DNA of 64,000 bases, from assembly GCF_019722725.1 (NCBI RefSeq), contig NZ_CP077941.1, positions 310,001 to 374,000 on the forward strand. The letters run 5' to 3'. Source of the DNA: Vreelandella profundi (GTDB taxonomy: Bacteria; Pseudomonadota; Gammaproteobacteria; Pseudomonadales; Halomonadaceae). Positions 1 through 10,383 of this stretch are shown here, piece by piece. Position numbers and translations under genes: made by a program. The notes under the pieces were generated by a model. That model had not been told where the DNA came from and did no database searches. It worked only from the letters and a program-made list of their open reading frames with translations. The number at the start of each line of letters is the position of its first letter. Positions within the stretch are counted from its first letter, which is position 1.

Positions 1-1163
<1,163 letters not shown>

Positions 1164-1327
1164 ATAACACCCAAGGGGTCTGGCTCACAGTGATAACGTA
1201 ATGATGTTAAGTGCATCAAAAAAGCCGGATACGCAGCGTGTGGCTAAGCTCACTCATAAAAATGAGACAGGCAGGCGGCACGAAAAAAAATGAAGCAGTC
1301 ACAAACAGCATGATATACAGCCAGTTA

Positions 1328-1446
1328 CGCCTGACGACCATAGCACGCGTGAACCACCTGATCCCTTGTCGAACTCAGAAGTGAAACCGCTTAGCGCCGA
1401 TGGTAGTGTGGGGTCTCCCCATGCGAGAGTAGGTCATCGTCAGGCA
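1328..1446 (+). rRNA. rrf: 5S rRNA
   Basis: 5S rRNA of about 119 nt. The terminal helix is visible: gcctgacga at the 5' end pairs with tcgtcaggc at the 3' end. The conserved internal stretches gaactcagaagtgaaac and gatggtagtgtggggt match the E. coli gene. It lies about 165 bp after the 23S end and is followed at once by a terminator. The ends are placed from the helix and may be off by one or two bases. Confidence 0.95.
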
Positions 1447-1454
1447 CTTATATG

Positions 1455-1493
1455 AAAAATCCCCCAGGGCACATGCCCCGGGGGATTTTTTTT
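1455..1493 (+). terminator. rRNA operon terminator
   Basis: Strong GC-rich hairpin (aatcccccagggc, loop acat, gccccgggggatt) followed by a run of T. The second rRNA operon has the same stem at 38590-38628 with a gaaa loop, so the stem is conserved while the loop varies. Confidence 0.95.
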
Positions 1494-1596
1494 GCTTCAC
1501 TTTTAACCTTTTAGAGTTAAACCGTCTTAATGTTGAGGCGCGCGTCTGCCTATAGCTATTTTTATGGCAGAATGCACTCCTTCAGGAGGAACGCTT

Positions 1597-2928
1597 ATGA
1601 CACAGATGCGCTGGGAACAGCTACTTTCCCCACGTAGGCTTCACGACCAACGCTCAGAAAGCACTCGAGAAATAGGCCGCAGCCCTTTTCATAAAGATCA
1701 CGATCGAATTGTTTTCTCTGGTTCTTTTAGACGCCTTGGGCGTAAGACTCAGGTCCATCCGCTGACTGAAAACGATCATATTCATACCCGCTTGACCCAC
1801 TCGTTAGAAGTGGGCTGCGTCGGTCGCTCGCTGGGAATGATCGTCGGTGAGCTGCTACGTGATCAGTTGCCTGAATGGATTACGCCTGCAGATCTGGGTG
1901 TAATAGTACAAACGGCATGCCTTGGCCACGATATTGGCAACCCGCCCTTTGGGCATGCCGGTGAGTATGCCATCCGCGATTGGTTTCAGCGTGCCCAGAG
2001 CAGTGGTCTGCTTGAGAGTCTATCAGACGCTGAGCGCGAAGATTTGCTGACTTACGAAGGTAATGCCCAAGGCTTTCGCGTTATTACGCAAATTGAATAC
2101 AACCAGTTCAATGGCGGTATGCGGCTGACGTCAGCCACTCTTGGTGCCCTGCTCAAGTATCCGTGGACTGTTCGTTATAGTGGGCGGGCAGGTAAGTTCG
2201 GCGCTTATCAATCGGAGCAGGCACTGCTCAAAGAGGTCGCTGAAGCAGTAGGATTGCTGCCCCAGGGCGAGCAGCGTTGGTGCCGTCATCCGCTGGCTTG
2301 GCTCGTGGAGGCCGCTGATGATATCTGCTATGCGCTGCTGGACCTTGAAGATGGTTTAGAAATGGGCATTCTGCGTTACGAAGAAGTCGTCGAGATTCTG
2401 CGCCAGATTGCTGGAGAATTCCCACCCGAGTATGCCGAGATGCAAGACCGCAACGTGTCCCAGCGGCGCCGTATCGCATTGCTGCGTGGTGCTGCCATGG
2501 AGCGCGCCGTCAATGATGTGGGGGCGGTGTTTGTGCAGCATGAGCAGGCGCTGTTGAACGGTACGCTTAGCGATGATTTATTAGAGCTGTGCCACCCGGA
2601 TTTAGGCTGGGGTGTACAGGCCGCCAAGCAGCTAGCACGCGAGCGTATTTTCCAAAACGAGCGTAAGGCAAAGTTAGAAATTGGCGCTTATACAACGCTA
2701 GGGATTCTTCTCGAGGCCTTTATTGGGGCGGCTCACGAGCTCCACCATACGGGGCATTCATCGTTCAAGCATCAGCGTGTGCTGGCCCTTATTGGTGAAA
2801 ATACGCCGCTGCCGTCTTGGCCACTCTATGATAGCTACCGGCGGATGCTGGACTTTATCGGTGGGATGACCGACCACTACGCGGTGGACTTAGCTCAGGA
2901 GATGGGCGGTCGCTTACGCGGCGATTAG
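1597..2928 (+). CDS. dgt: dGTPase-like triphosphohydrolase (HD family)
   Basis: Deoxyguanosine triphosphate triphosphohydrolase family protein of 443 aa, expected to cleave dNTPs to deoxynucleoside and triphosphate and so affect dNTP pools. The HD metal site is visible: HTRLTHS near residues 63-69 (His68), then [12 protein letters not shown] with His111-Asp112, then EAADDICY further on. The ATG at 1597 is chosen over the upstream in-frame ATG at 1564 because a strong ribosome binding site (aggagga, 1584-1590) sits 6 nt before it. It is the first gene after the rRNA terminator and converges on the NERD gene with a gap of only 8 nt. The true nucleotide preference of this family branch cannot be read from sequence. 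Confidence 0.9.
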   Translation: MTQMRWEQLLSPRRLHDQRSESTREIGRSPFHKDHDRIVFSGSFRRLGRKTQVHPLTENDHIHTRLTHSLEVGCVGRSLGMIVGELLRDQLPEWITPADLGVIVQTACLGHDIGNPPFGHAGEYAIRDWFQRAQSSGLLESLSDAEREDLLTYEGNAQGFRVITQIEYNQFNGGMRLTSATLGALLKYPWTVRYSGRAGKFGAYQSEQALLKEVAEAVGLLPQGEQRWCRHPLAWLVEAADDICYALLDLEDGLEMGILRYEEVVEILRQIAGEFPPEYAEMQDRNVSQRRRIALLRGAAMERAVNDVGAVFVQHEQALLNGTLSDDLLELCHPDLGWGVQAAKQLARERIFQNERKAKLEIGAYTTLGILLEAFIGAAHELHHTGHSSFKHQRVLALIGENTPLPSWPLYDSYRRMLDFIGGMTDHYAVDLAQEMGGRLRGD

Positions 2929-2936
2929 TCTCGCAC

Positions 2937-3845
2937 TTAAACCGATGGCTGACTGAGGTGCTTTAATTCCAACAGTCTAGCGCGCTCAAGCAAAACGTTG
3001 ATGACCTTATCATGTATGGCATTGTCGAGCGCGCCGGTGTTTAGCTCAGTCAGCTGCCTGGCGAGCGTATCGCCGCTCACCACCAGAATATCGGTAGCCG
3101 CATCACTGTTATCTATTTTCCAGCCAGGCAGAACCAACACGCCGCGTACCGGAACAGGGACGCCACAGCGTCGCTCTAACCAGTGAGAGAGCCAGCAGAC
3201 GCCCTGACGTGTTTTATGCAGCGGCCGACGCTCCTGCCAATGAGGAAAGCGCAAACGTTCTCGTTCTACGGCCACGGTATTGAGCTCATTGCCGTCGGTA
3301 CCGATAGCCAGCGTTCTAGCGCGTGTTTCGACCACAAAAATGCCGTGAGGCGTCACGACGACGTGATCGATGGTAAAGCTATCGGTGGGCACATCGTGGA
3401 AGACGTAGTAGGGATGTGCGTCGGGGCGAACTAGGCGCGCAAGCTCTTGCCCAACGGCAAGCTCGCAGGCCAAGCCAAGCTTTAATCGCCGTATGCGCTG
3501 GTAGTCACGTACTAGCAGTAGGGAAAATATCAGAACGAGTAATGTACTTAGCAGCCCGTACAACGCCCATTCAACCCAATCCTGTCGTTCGACAAACAGC
3601 ATGCGCCCCATGCCATAAACGAGTGGCGCCAGGCTGATGATGGGCCCCAGCGCGCCGTTTAAAAATAGGCTAGAAAAAGCTTGGTCAAGTCGGTAGCGCA
3701 ATGCTTGGCCTGGTTCATGCAGGGGCGCATTGAAAGGGGAGTGAACACGGGCGTCATGTAAGCTACGAAGCGCCAACACGATGCTGCCCATTGCCGCCAT
3801 CGGGAATAAGAAGATTAGCGGTAGCAAATATTCCAGCCAAGCCAT
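2937..3845 (-). CDS. Membrane-anchored NERD-domain protein
   Basis: Protein of 302 aa. The N-terminal half carries hydrophobic segments near residues 5-27, 64-84 and 92-112, so it should be anchored in the inner membrane. The C-terminal half looks like a NERD (nuclease-related) domain: an IDHVVVTPHGIFVVET block near residues 160-175, then a W-rich stretch and VRGVLVLPG. NERD domains resemble restriction-endonuclease folds and occur in DNA-processing proteins, but no activity is shown for this one. The gene has its own start region (AAGGCACTGCA before the ATG) and lies 55 nt beyond the end of the yciH gene on the same strand, so it may be the distal gene of that cluster. Confidence 0.75.
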   Translation of the reverse strand: MAWLEYLLPLIFLFPMAAMGSIVLALRSLHDARVHSPFNAPLHEPGQALRYRLDQAFSSLFLNGALGPIISLAPLVYGMGRMLFVERQDWVEWALYGLLSTLLVLIFSLLLVRDYQRIRRLKLGLACELAVGQELARLVRPDAHPYYVFHDVPTDSFTIDHVVVTPHGIFVVETRARTLAIGTDGNELNTVAVERERLRFPHWQERRPLHKTRQGVCWLSHWLERRCGVPVPVRGVLVLPGWKIDNSDAATDILVVSGDTLARQLTELNTGALDNAIHDKVINVLLERARLLELKHLSQPSV

Positions 3846-3900
3846 TGCAGTGCCTTGCTCTGCGACTTACCTAGCGATAAGTCATCGTATTATAGAGGTG

Positions 3901-4275
3901 TTAGCCTCCAGCGAATTTGACCTGGTATCCGAGAGCGCTTAACGCCTGGTGTAGGGTATCTCGATGATCGCCTTGGATTTCGATAATCCCTTCTTTAACC
4001 GCGCCACCCGTCCCACAACGCTGCTTAAGCGTTTTTGCCAAACGTTTAAGATCACCGCTTGGCAAAGGAATGCCGCTAACGGTAGTCACGCCCTTACCTT
4101 TACGACCACTGGTTTCTCGGCGGATACGCACCACGCCATCAAGAGCCGATAGGCGCTGCTGCTCACTTGCATTATCGCAGTTACACGCATCAAGCGCTTC
4201 TCTACATGTCGGGCAGGTTTTGCCGTGCTCGGTGGAATAAACCAGCCCACCTAGCTGATCACGCAAAGACGCCAT
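3901..4275 (-). CDS. yciH: SUI1/eIF1-family protein YciH
   Basis: Protein of 124 aa related to translation factor eIF1/SUI1 (E. coli YciH), which is thought to influence start-site fidelity. The C-terminal SUI1 domain is visible (KGVTTVSGIPL, RCGTGGAVKEGIIEIQGDHR). The N-terminal part carries Cys21, Cys24, Cys31 and Cys33, a possible metal knuckle typical of YciH. The ATG at 4275 was chosen because it overlaps the stop codon of the upstream HAD gene by one base (TAATG), a classic coupled arrangement. An upstream in-frame ATG at 4317 lies inside the HAD gene and would add 14 residues unlike the family. Confidence 0.88.
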   Translation of the reverse strand: MASLRDQLGGLVYSTEHGKTCPTCREALDACNCDNASEQQRLSALDGVVRIRRETSGRKGKGVTTVSGIPLPSGDLKRLAKTLKQRCGTGGAVKEGIIEIQGDHRDTLHQALSALGYQVKFAGG

Positions 4276-4976
4276 TATCGCCCCCCTGCCGAGTGCTGAG
4301 GCACCGGGGTTTGCCAATATTCACGAGTGAGTCGCTCCACTACTGCAGGTAACTGATACATATTGCTGATCATAATAGCGTTTTCAGGCGTTGTCTCAGC
4401 ATCGGGGAAACGATTTAAATGGATGACCGTCATTCCAGCTTGCTGGGCCGCCTGAACACCGACCAGTGCGTCATCAATGGCAATACAGTCACTTGCCAAG
4501 TAGCCCATGATACTCGCTGCATGTAGATGTAAACAGGGCTCAGGCTTCCAGCAATTGGCGGTATAGCCACTGAATAAACGGTTCCCAAAGTAGTCGCTAA
4601 GGCCCGTAACATCTAACGCGGTATGAATTTTACTTTCTGGGCCATTGGATACCACTGCGCTGGGATAGCCAGCCAATATATCCAGTGCTTCATGGGCACC
4701 AGGTATCGTCGTTAGTTCCTGGGAAAGTCGAGTGGCTAAAGTAGCCCGCATGTGAGTTTCCATGCTGTCGAGCTTGTCCGGATCGACGTCGCCGTGGCGT
4801 TTTTGCAGTTCGGCAACAATCCGCCGAAAACGCGCGCCACGAAACTCGCCAAGGTAGTCAGTGGCGGCAAAAGGCAGCCCTACCGCATTGAGGCCTAAGG
4901 CCATTTCTTCCGCGAGAATAGGCTCGCTGTCAACGAGCGTGCCATCACAGTCAAACAGCAAAAGTGGGAGCGGCAT
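4275..4976 (-). CDS. HAD-superfamily phosphatase (YieH-like)
   Basis: HAD hydrolase of 233 aa, expected to dephosphorylate a small phospho-metabolite. Motif I is DCDGT with nucleophile Asp9 and acid/base Asp11. Motif II is the SNGPESK block, motif III the Lys of KPEP, and motif IV IDDALVG. The SNGP and KPEP forms resemble E. coli YieH (6-phosphogluconate phosphatase) and other beta-phosphoglucomutase-like HADs. The substrate is not certain. Its stop overlaps the start of yciH. Confidence 0.85.
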   Translation of the reverse strand: MPLPLLLFDCDGTLVDSEPILAEEMALGLNAVGLPFAATDYLGEFRGARFRRIVAELQKRHGDVDPDKLDSMETHMRATLATRLSQELTTIPGAHEALDILAGYPSAVVSNGPESKIHTALDVTGLSDYFGNRLFSGYTANCWKPEPCLHLHAASIMGYLASDCIAIDDALVGVQAAQQAGMTVIHLNRFPDAETTPENAIMISNMYQLPAVVERLTREYWQTPVPQHSAGGR

Positions 4977-5197
4977 TGCATTTCCTTGCAGCGGCTCAAG
5001 CGCTGCCAGTGTTAGTTAAAGCCAATCATCCTCTATTGAACGGGATTTTTTGCCTTTTGTGAACACTGTTTTGTTATTTTTTACTTGCCAGCGTGTTGCT
5101 CTTGAGCCAGCTTAAAATAGCCATGCTCAATTTTACGACGACTGCGCTGACGAGATAGTATGCAATATCCTTTGTCATCACCAATGGAGATCGCGCC

Positions 5198-5569
5198 ATG
5201 CGATTAGTTACCTGGGTTCTTCCCTTTACGCTTAGCGCTGCTTTATTCGCGACGACGGGCTATGTTTTTGCCGATAACCATGCACCGGAGGAAGGGCAGC
5301 ACGCCCCGCTAGACGATAAGGCCTTGGAAGAGGAGTACGGCATAAAAGCAGGGTCGGTAAAGCGCGATGGCGAGCTGTCGTCTAGCGATACTAGTGAAGC
5401 GAGTGATCAAACTCGCGCAGGCGAGGATGACGTAGAGCTTGCGCCCTCAACGGGAGAAGAAGAAAGCCCCGGTGCTGGCACCGGAGGAACCGGTAGCCCC
5501 AATGATGCGATCAACAGCAGTGAAGAGGAAAACAGCCAAAACGATGATGGCACTGACGATAGCGAGTAG
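5198..5569 (+). CDS. Small, very acidic exported protein
   Basis: Protein of 123 aa that I do not recognise. Residues 1-25 form a clear signal peptide with likely cleavage after VFA. The mature part is almost entirely Glu, Asp, Ser, Gly and Asn and looks disordered, ending in NDDGTDDSE. There are no Cys residues and no catalytic motif. Acidic exported proteins are common in halophiles. A weak ribosome binding site (ggag about 9 nt upstream) supports the start. It may act as a periplasmic buffer, ion-binding or spacer protein, but nothing proves this. Confidence 0.7.
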   Translation: MRLVTWVLPFTLSAALFATTGYVFADNHAPEEGQHAPLDDKALEEEYGIKAGSVKRDGELSSSDTSEASDQTRAGEDDVELAPSTGEEESPGAGTGGTGSPNDAINSSEEENSQNDDGTDDSE

Positions 5570-5586
5570 CGTCAGTGCCTAATGCA

Positions 5587-5937
5587 TTACTGGGCAAGTC
5601 GGCGCGAGTTAGCGCTACTGCGCTGGTGATAAGGCTTCATCGTATGTTTGCTAGTGACCCACCAGGGAGCTAGCTGACCGTTCATTGAACTAAACAGTGC
5701 TTTTTGTATGACGAGGCCAGCTTCCATGCTGGCCTCGAGTTTTTCGGTCACCATGCGCTGATTTTCTTGCATCATTTTAGGGCTGAAGAACGGCTGCGTT
5801 TGCCATAAGTGGTTGCGCATAGTGATGGTGGACAAAGAGGTAGACCATAGCTCGCACGCCATAAGGCCGACTTTCCATATATCGAACATCGCCACGGGCG
5901 TAGTAGGGATCAATGGCAGGGTTGATGAGCGTTTCAT
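5587..5937 (-). CDS. Small phasin-like hypothetical protein
   Basis: Protein of 116 aa from the ATG at 5937, which is preceded by AGAGG. A longer reading from 6015 would add 26 residues rich in Arg and Pro that look non-coding. The sequence has a Trp-rich helical part (DIWKVGLMACELWSTS, then TITMRN) followed by MVTEKLEASMEAGLVIQKAL and a basic tail. This pattern of an amphipathic helix, then an M-x-x-EK-x-EA block, recalls small polyhydroxyalkanoate granule-associated proteins. That fits a PHA producer (phaB at 50981) but is only a resemblance. Confidence 0.55.
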   Translation of the reverse strand: MKRSSTLPLIPTTPVAMFDIWKVGLMACELWSTSLSTITMRNHLWQTQPFFSPKMMQENQRMVTEKLEASMEAGLVIQKALFSSMNGQLAPWWVTSKHTMKPYHQRSSANSRRLAQ

Positions 5938-6039
5938 TAGCGGCTTGCCTCTGTGTTGGGCCGCGAAACCTCGTGGCCTAATGAACAGTGTTAGCGCATT
6001 AATGCTGCAATGCAATATGTATATTGCGGCCTATAACCT

Positions 6040-6114
6040 GGGTTATGAAAAGCAGGGTTATAAAAAGTAGGGCTGTGAAAAGTAGGACTATGAAAAGTAG
6101 GGTTACGAAAAGGC
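6040..6114 (+). repeat. 15-bp tandem repeat, five imperfect copies
   Basis: Five consecutive 15-bp units of the form gggttatgaaaagta begin at 6040, 6055, 6070, 6085 and 6100. Each differs from its neighbours by one to four bases. In the plus frame each unit would encode a G-Y-E-K-x pentapeptide, but three copies carry TAG at the fifth codon, so the array is not open. It lies between the phasin-like gene (start 5937) and the fba terminator. Confidence 0.9.
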
Positions 6115-6122
6115 AGTGGCAC

Positions 6123-6153
6123 AAAAAAAGACGACCAAAGGGTCGTCTTTTTG
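6123..6153 (-). terminator. Terminator after fba (bidirectional)
   Basis: Perfect hairpin aaaagacgacc / ggtcgtctttt with loop aaag, with an A-tract on one side and a T-tract on the other, so it can work in both directions. It lies 20 bp beyond the fba stop and is the likely end of the tkt-to-fba transcript. Confidence 0.9.
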
Positions 6154-6172
6154 AACAGGCTTAGCTAGGCGA

Positions 6173-7237
6173 TCATTTGATCTTAGGTGCCAGTTCGCCG
6201 CGCTCGTAGCGCAGGAACATCTCTTCTAAGTTAATCGGCTTGATTTTGCTGGCATTGCCTGCTGTGCCGAACGCTTCGTAGCGAGCGATACATAGGTCGC
6301 GCATCGCGGTGACGGTTTCTTTCAAGAACTTACGCGGATCGAATTCAGCGGGGTTCTCAGCCATAAAACGACGCACTGCGCCGGTAGAGGCTAGGCGTAG
6401 GTCAGTGTCGATATTGACCTTACGTACGCCGTGTTTAATCCCTTCGATGATTTCTTCCACCGGCACGCCGTAAGTTTCGGGAATCTGGCCGCCGTACTGA
6501 TTAATGATTTTCAGCCATTCTTGCGGCACTGAGGACGAGCCATGCATCACTAGGTGGGTATCTGGAATACGCGCGTGAATTTCTTTGATGCGCTGGATTG
6601 AAAGCGTATCGCCCGTGGGTGGCTTGGTAAATTTGTAAGCGCCGTGGCTGGTGCCAATAGCGATGGCCAGTGCATCGACCTGAGTGGCTTTAACGAATTC
6701 GGCGGCTTCCTCAGGGTCTGTGAGCATCTGCTCCATATCCAGCTTGCCTTCAGCGCCAATGCCGTCTTCTTCACCGGCCATGCCGGTTTCCAGGCTACCC
6801 AAGCAGCCCAGCTCGCCTTCAACGGAAACGCCACAGGCATGTGCCATTTCTACCGTGCGACGGGTAACGTCAACATTATAGTCGTAGTCAGTTGGCGTTT
6901 TACCGTCTTCGCCCAGCGAGCCGTCCATCATCACCGAGGAGAAGCCGAGCTGAATAGAGCGCTGGCAGACGGAAGGGCTGGTACCGTGATCCTGGTGCAT
7001 GACCACCGGAATGTGAGGAAACTCCTCAACCGCGGCTAAAATCAAATGACGCAGGAATGGCGCTCCCGCGTATTTACGCGCACCCGCAGATGCTTGTACG
7101 ATGACCGGCGAGTCGGTGGCATCGGCGGCTTCCATAATGGCGCGCATCTGCTCGAGGTTATTGACGTTGAAAGCCGGAATGCCGTAGCCGTATTCGGCAG
7201 CGTGGTCGAGCATCTGGCGCATGCTGATTAGAGCCAT
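6173..7237 (-). CDS. fba: Fructose-bisphosphate aldolase, class II
   Basis: Class II zinc-dependent fructose-1,6-bisphosphate aldolase of 354 aa, the reversible cleavage to dihydroxyacetone phosphate and glyceraldehyde 3-phosphate. Visible motifs are [10 protein letters not shown] with Asp83 and the zinc ligand His84, [20 protein letters not shown] (zinc His and substrate loop) and MHGSSSV. The length and the GAYKF loop fit the CbbA/Fba type found in Pseudomonas rather than E. coli FbaA. It is the last gene of the tkt-lrgAB-epd-pgk-fba run. The 99-bp gap to pgk holds a strong hairpin. Confidence 0.96.
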   Translation of the reverse strand: MALISMRQMLDHAAEYGYGIPAFNVNNLEQMRAIMEAADATDSPVIVQASAGARKYAGAPFLRHLILAAVEEFPHIPVVMHQDHGTSPSVCQRSIQLGFSSVMMDGSLGEDGKTPTDYDYNVDVTRRTVEMAHACGVSVEGELGCLGSLETGMAGEEDGIGAEGKLDMEQMLTDPEEAAEFVKATQVDALAIAIGTSHGAYKFTKPPTGDTLSIQRIKEIHARIPDTHLVMHGSSSVPQEWLKIINQYGGQIPETYGVPVEEIIEGIKHGVRKVNIDTDLRLASTGAVRRFMAENPAEFDPRKFLKETVTAMRDLCIARYEAFGTAGNASKIKPINLEEMFLRYERGELAPKIK

Positions 7238-7279
7238 GAAATCACCTTACCTGTGGACGTTGTGAGAAATTAGTTATTT

Positions 7280-7307
7280 GAACCCGTGCTGCAAGCAGCG
7301 CGGGTTC
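7280..7307 (-). other. Intercistronic hairpin between pgk and fba
   Basis: Near-perfect inverted repeat, gaacccg-t-gctg / gcagc-g-cgggttc with a caa loop. It lies between the pgk stop (7337) and the fba start (7237). No T-run follows on the minus strand, so it is more likely an mRNA processing or stability element than a terminator. Confidence 0.65.
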
Positions 7308-7336
7308 ACGTTGTCTAGTGCGTTTTTTACAACAAA

Positions 7337-8506
7337 TTAGCCGCGTTTGGCAGCCGCTTCGAGGGCCGCTACGGCCGGTAGCTGTTTGCCTTCAACATAC
7401 TCAAGGAAGGCGCCGCCACCGGTAGAAATATAGGAAACGCGATCCGCAATGGCGTATTTATCGATGGCCGCTAACGTGTCACCACCACCGGCAATAGAGA
7501 AAGCCGCGCTATCTGCAATGGCCTGGGCAATAACCTGAGTGCCGTTACCAAACTGGTCTATTTCAAATACGCCGACCGGCCCGTTCCATAAAATGGTGCC
7601 AGCATCTTTAAGCATGGTGGCTAAGTGAGCAGCCGTCTCAGGACCGATATCTAAAATCATCTCGTTGTCGGCTACTTGGTCGACGGGTTTGACAATCGCC
7701 TGCGCTGATTCAGAAAACTCAGTGGCCACGACTACATCGGTAGGTAGCGGGATCGAGACTTTTTCCATCAGCGCTTTAGCCTGATCGATCAAGTCGGCTT
7801 CATGCAATGATTTACCGACATTGTAGCCCGCTGCGGCAATAAAGGTATTGGCGATGCCTCCACCCACGATGAGCTGATCGCATTTATCAGCTAACGTCGT
7901 GAGTACGTCTAGCTTTGTTGAGACTTTTGAGCCGCCGACAATGGCGGCCATAGGGCGGGCCGGATTCGCTAACGCTTTTTGTAGCGCGTCGAGCTCTTTG
8001 GCCAGCAATGGTCCTGCGCAGGCGCTGGGTGCAAAGCGGGCGACGCCGTGGGTCGAGGCCTGTGCCCGATGGGCCGTACCGAAAGCATCCATAACAAAAA
8101 TATCGCACAGCGCGGCGTACTGCTTCGCCAGCTGCTCGTCATCTTTCTTCTCGCCGCTGTTGAAGCGCACGTTCTCAAGAAGGACGACATCACCATTGTC
8201 GAGTGCCAGCGTTTCGCCGAGATACGCGGTCACCAGAGGCACCGGGCGACCCAATAGGCCGCTCAGGTGCTCAGCAACGGGGGCAAGAGAAAACTCATCG
8301 GCAGGTTCGCCTTCAGTAGGGCGTCCTAAATGGCTCATCAGCATGACTTTCGCGCCAGCGTCCATGGCTGCCTGAATGGTGGGCAGCGCTGCGCGCAGGC
8401 GGGCGTCGCTGGAGACGCGGCCATGTTTAATGGGCACATTTAAATCTTCACGGATCAGCACGCGTTGTCCTTCCAAGGGAAGGTCAGTCATTTTCTTCAC
8501 ATTCAT
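7337..8506 (-). CDS. pgk: Phosphoglycerate kinase
   Basis: Phosphoglycerate kinase of 389 aa, which transfers phosphate from 1,3-bisphosphoglycerate to ADP in glycolysis. Signatures seen are REDLNVP near the N-terminus (substrate-binding Arg/Asp/Asn), [10 protein letters not shown] (basic patch), KVSTKLDVL with the ADP-binding Lys region, WNGPVGVFE, and [11 protein letters not shown] near the C-terminus. The length is the usual bacterial short form. It starts 24 nt after the epd stop, so co-transcription is likely. Confidence 0.97.
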   Translation of the reverse strand: MNVKKMTDLPLEGQRVLIREDLNVPIKHGRVSSDARLRAALPTIQAAMDAGAKVMLMSHLGRPTEGEPADEFSLAPVAEHLSGLLGRPVPLVTAYLGETLALDNGDVVLLENVRFNSGEKKDDEQLAKQYAALCDIFVMDAFGTAHRAQASTHGVARFAPSACAGPLLAKELDALQKALANPARPMAAIVGGSKVSTKLDVLTTLADKCDQLIVGGGIANTFIAAAGYNVGKSLHEADLIDQAKALMEKVSIPLPTDVVVATEFSESAQAIVKPVDQVADNEMILDIGPETAAHLATMLKDAGTILWNGPVGVFEIDQFGNGTQVIAQAIADSAAFSIAGGGDTLAAIDKYAIADRVSYISTGGGAFLEYVEGKQLPAVAALEAAAKRG

Positions 8507-8530
8507 GTGAGCGGTTTCCTCGTGTTCGGA

Positions 8531-9568
8531 TTACGTTTCTGTCGAAAGTCTGGCTAGTCGATGGCTAATGTCGAGCATGCGATTTGCAAATCCCCACTCG
8601 TTGTCGAACCAGCACAGCAGCTTGATGAGGCGTTTGCCAGCGACCCGGGTTTGGGTAGCGTCCAGAATGCCTGAGCGTGGATCGTGATTAAAATCAATCG
8701 ACGCCATGGGGGCTTCAGTATAGCCAAGAACGCCCTGTAAACGCTGCCGGCTGGCCGTCAGGAGCAGCGCATTCACCGCATCGCGATGAGTATCGCTGCG
8801 AACCGTGAGGGCCACGTCCATCGCAGAGACGTTAATCGTCGGCACGCGTACGTGTAAGCACTCAAAGCGGCCCGCAAGATGAGGCATTAAGCGGCTAATG
8901 CCGAGCGCCAAGCCGGTGTCGACGGGAACAATCGACTGCATCGCCGAGCGGGTGAGGCGCAGATCCGTTTGATGGTAGGCATCAATCACCGGCTGATCGT
9001 TCATCGCCGAGTGGATCGTTGTCGTCACGCCGTGCTCAAGCCCGAGCGCTTCATCTAAAACGGTTAGCAGCGGCACCAGGCAGTTGGTCGTGCACGATGC
9101 GGCGGAAAGAATGCGCTGAGACAGCCTCATCTGGTCTTCATTAATGCCCCACACAATGGTGGCATCAACGTCATTCTCCGCGGGTTGAGAAAACAGCAGC
9201 CGCTTGGCGCCCGCGGCTAAATGCAGCTCGGCCGAGGCGCGGTCTTTAAAGCTTCCTGAACACTCCAGCACCAGGTCTACATCGAGTGCTTTCCAGGGTA
9301 GATTGCGCGGATCTTGTTCGCACAGTATCTGGATGCGCTGGCCGTTAACGATGAGATCATGGCCGTCGTTATCGACCTCACCCGGAAAACGGCCGTGCGT
9401 CGTGTCGTAGCGCGTCAGGTACGTCATCGTAGCGAGATCAGAGAGTTCGTTGATAGCCACGACCTCAATGCCAGGAAGTTGCCGCTCGACGAGGGCCCGC
9501 AGCACGCATTGGCCAATGCGTCCGTAGCCGTTAATAGCGATGCGATACGTAGAGGCGGAATTAGCCAT
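8531..9568 (-). CDS. epd: Erythrose-4-phosphate dehydrogenase
   Basis: GAPDH-family enzyme of 345 aa. It is assigned to Epd (erythrose 4-phosphate to 4-phosphoerythronate, the first step of PLP synthesis in gammaproteobacteria) because it follows the E. coli Epd sequence closely, with INGYGRIGQ, VAINELSD, HSAMNDQPVIDAYH and SIDFNHDPRSGILD. The catalytic cysteine is Cys159 in SAASCTTNC. The ATG at 9568 is preferred to a TTG two codons upstream. Some residual GAPDH activity is possible, and no separate gapA is in the window. Confidence 0.93.
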   Translation of the reverse strand: MANSASTYRIAINGYGRIGQCVLRALVERQLPGIEVVAINELSDLATMTYLTRYDTTHGRFPGEVDNDGHDLIVNGQRIQILCEQDPRNLPWKALDVDLVLECSGSFKDRASAELHLAAGAKRLLFSQPAENDVDATIVWGINEDQMRLSQRILSAASCTTNCLVPLLTVLDEALGLEHGVTTTIHSAMNDQPVIDAYHQTDLRLTRSAMQSIVPVDTGLALGISRLMPHLAGRFECLHVRVPTINVSAMDVALTVRSDTHRDAVNALLLTASRQRLQGVLGYTEAPMASIDFNHDPRSGILDATQTRVAGKRLIKLLCWFDNEWGFANRMLDISHRLARLSTET

Positions 9569-9648
9569 ACACAAAGGCGGCTCTTAAAAGTAAATCGATG
9601 ATCAAAAGTGGGATAGCAAACCCCGCGATAATAGCGTATTTCAGTCGG

Positions 9649-10383
9649 CTATGCGTATCCGCTGCTCATGCCTAGCAGTCGCCAGGCAAGCGGCAGCAGC
9701 ACCGCAGTGAAGATGCCTGTAAGGCTCATTCCCAGTGACGCGAACGCACCCGCGGCGGGGCTGATCTCGAATGCTCTGACGGTACCAATGGCGTGCCCAT
9801 TCAGGCCAAGGGCGAAACCGATCAAGCGTTCATCGTTGATATGCAGCAAACGCGCGGCAATGCTGACGCATGGAATGGTAATAACACCGGTTACAAGCAG
9901 TGCGCCTAGCAGCAGCGACACCTTACCGCCAAGCTGCTCAGTAATGCCGATAGCAATCGGCGCTGTCACGGACTTGGCCGCAATGGAGGCGAGTATGGTG
10001 TCGGAGCTGCCCAGCAGCCAGGCAATAGCAAGCGCATAGAAAGCCGCTAGCGTGGCGGCAATAGGTAAACAAATCGCCAGCGGCCGCCAGAGTTCCACGA
10101 TTCGCGGCAGCTGTTGATAAAGTGGCATGCCTAGCGCCACCGTCGCGGGCCCCAGCAATACCGTTAGCCATATCGCGCCCTCTTGATAGGTCGGATAAGG
10201 CAGTCCTATCAGCGAGAGCGCTCCGGCCAGTAGCAGTGCCGCGATTAAGATAGCGGGTAGCCAAGAAGGGCGTTTAAGGTGCTGAAACAGCCGATTACCA
10301 ATCAAGTAAGCAACCAGCGTTAGCCCTACCGCAAATAGCGGCGTGGCGGTTAGCAGCTCTAACGGCGATAGATCAGCGTTCAT
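9649..10383 (-). CDS. lrgB: LrgB/CidB-family membrane protein
   Basis: Protein of 244 aa with about seven hydrophobic segments. The C-terminal block is typical of LrgB (SVTAPIAIGITEQLGG, then FALGLNGHAIGTVRAFE). LrgB partners LrgA; the pair was first described as a holin/antiholin-like system and is now also linked to export of pyruvate or small organic acids. The ATG at 10383 (MNADLSP) overlaps the end of lrgA by 11 nt, showing coupling; an alternative ATG lies at 10395. The gene is inserted in a central-carbon cluster between tkt and epd. Confidence 0.9.
   Translation of the reverse strand: MNADLSPLELLTATPLFAVGLTLVAYLIGNRLFQHLKRPSWLPAILIAALLLAGALSLIGLPYPTYQEGAIWLTVLLGPATVALGMPLYQQLPRIVELWRPLAICLPIAATLAAFYALAIAWLLGSSDTILASIAAKSVTAPIAIGITEQLGGKVSLLLGALLVTGVITIPCVSIAARLLHINDERLIGFALGLNGHAIGTVRAFEISPAAGAFASLGMSLTGIFTAVLLPLAWRLLGMSSGYA

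Noticed and set aside
5813..6070. 85-aa plus-strand frame running into the 15-bp repeat
   Set aside because: It overlaps the better-supported minus-strand phasin-like gene and has no ribosome binding site; its tail only reflects the repeat.
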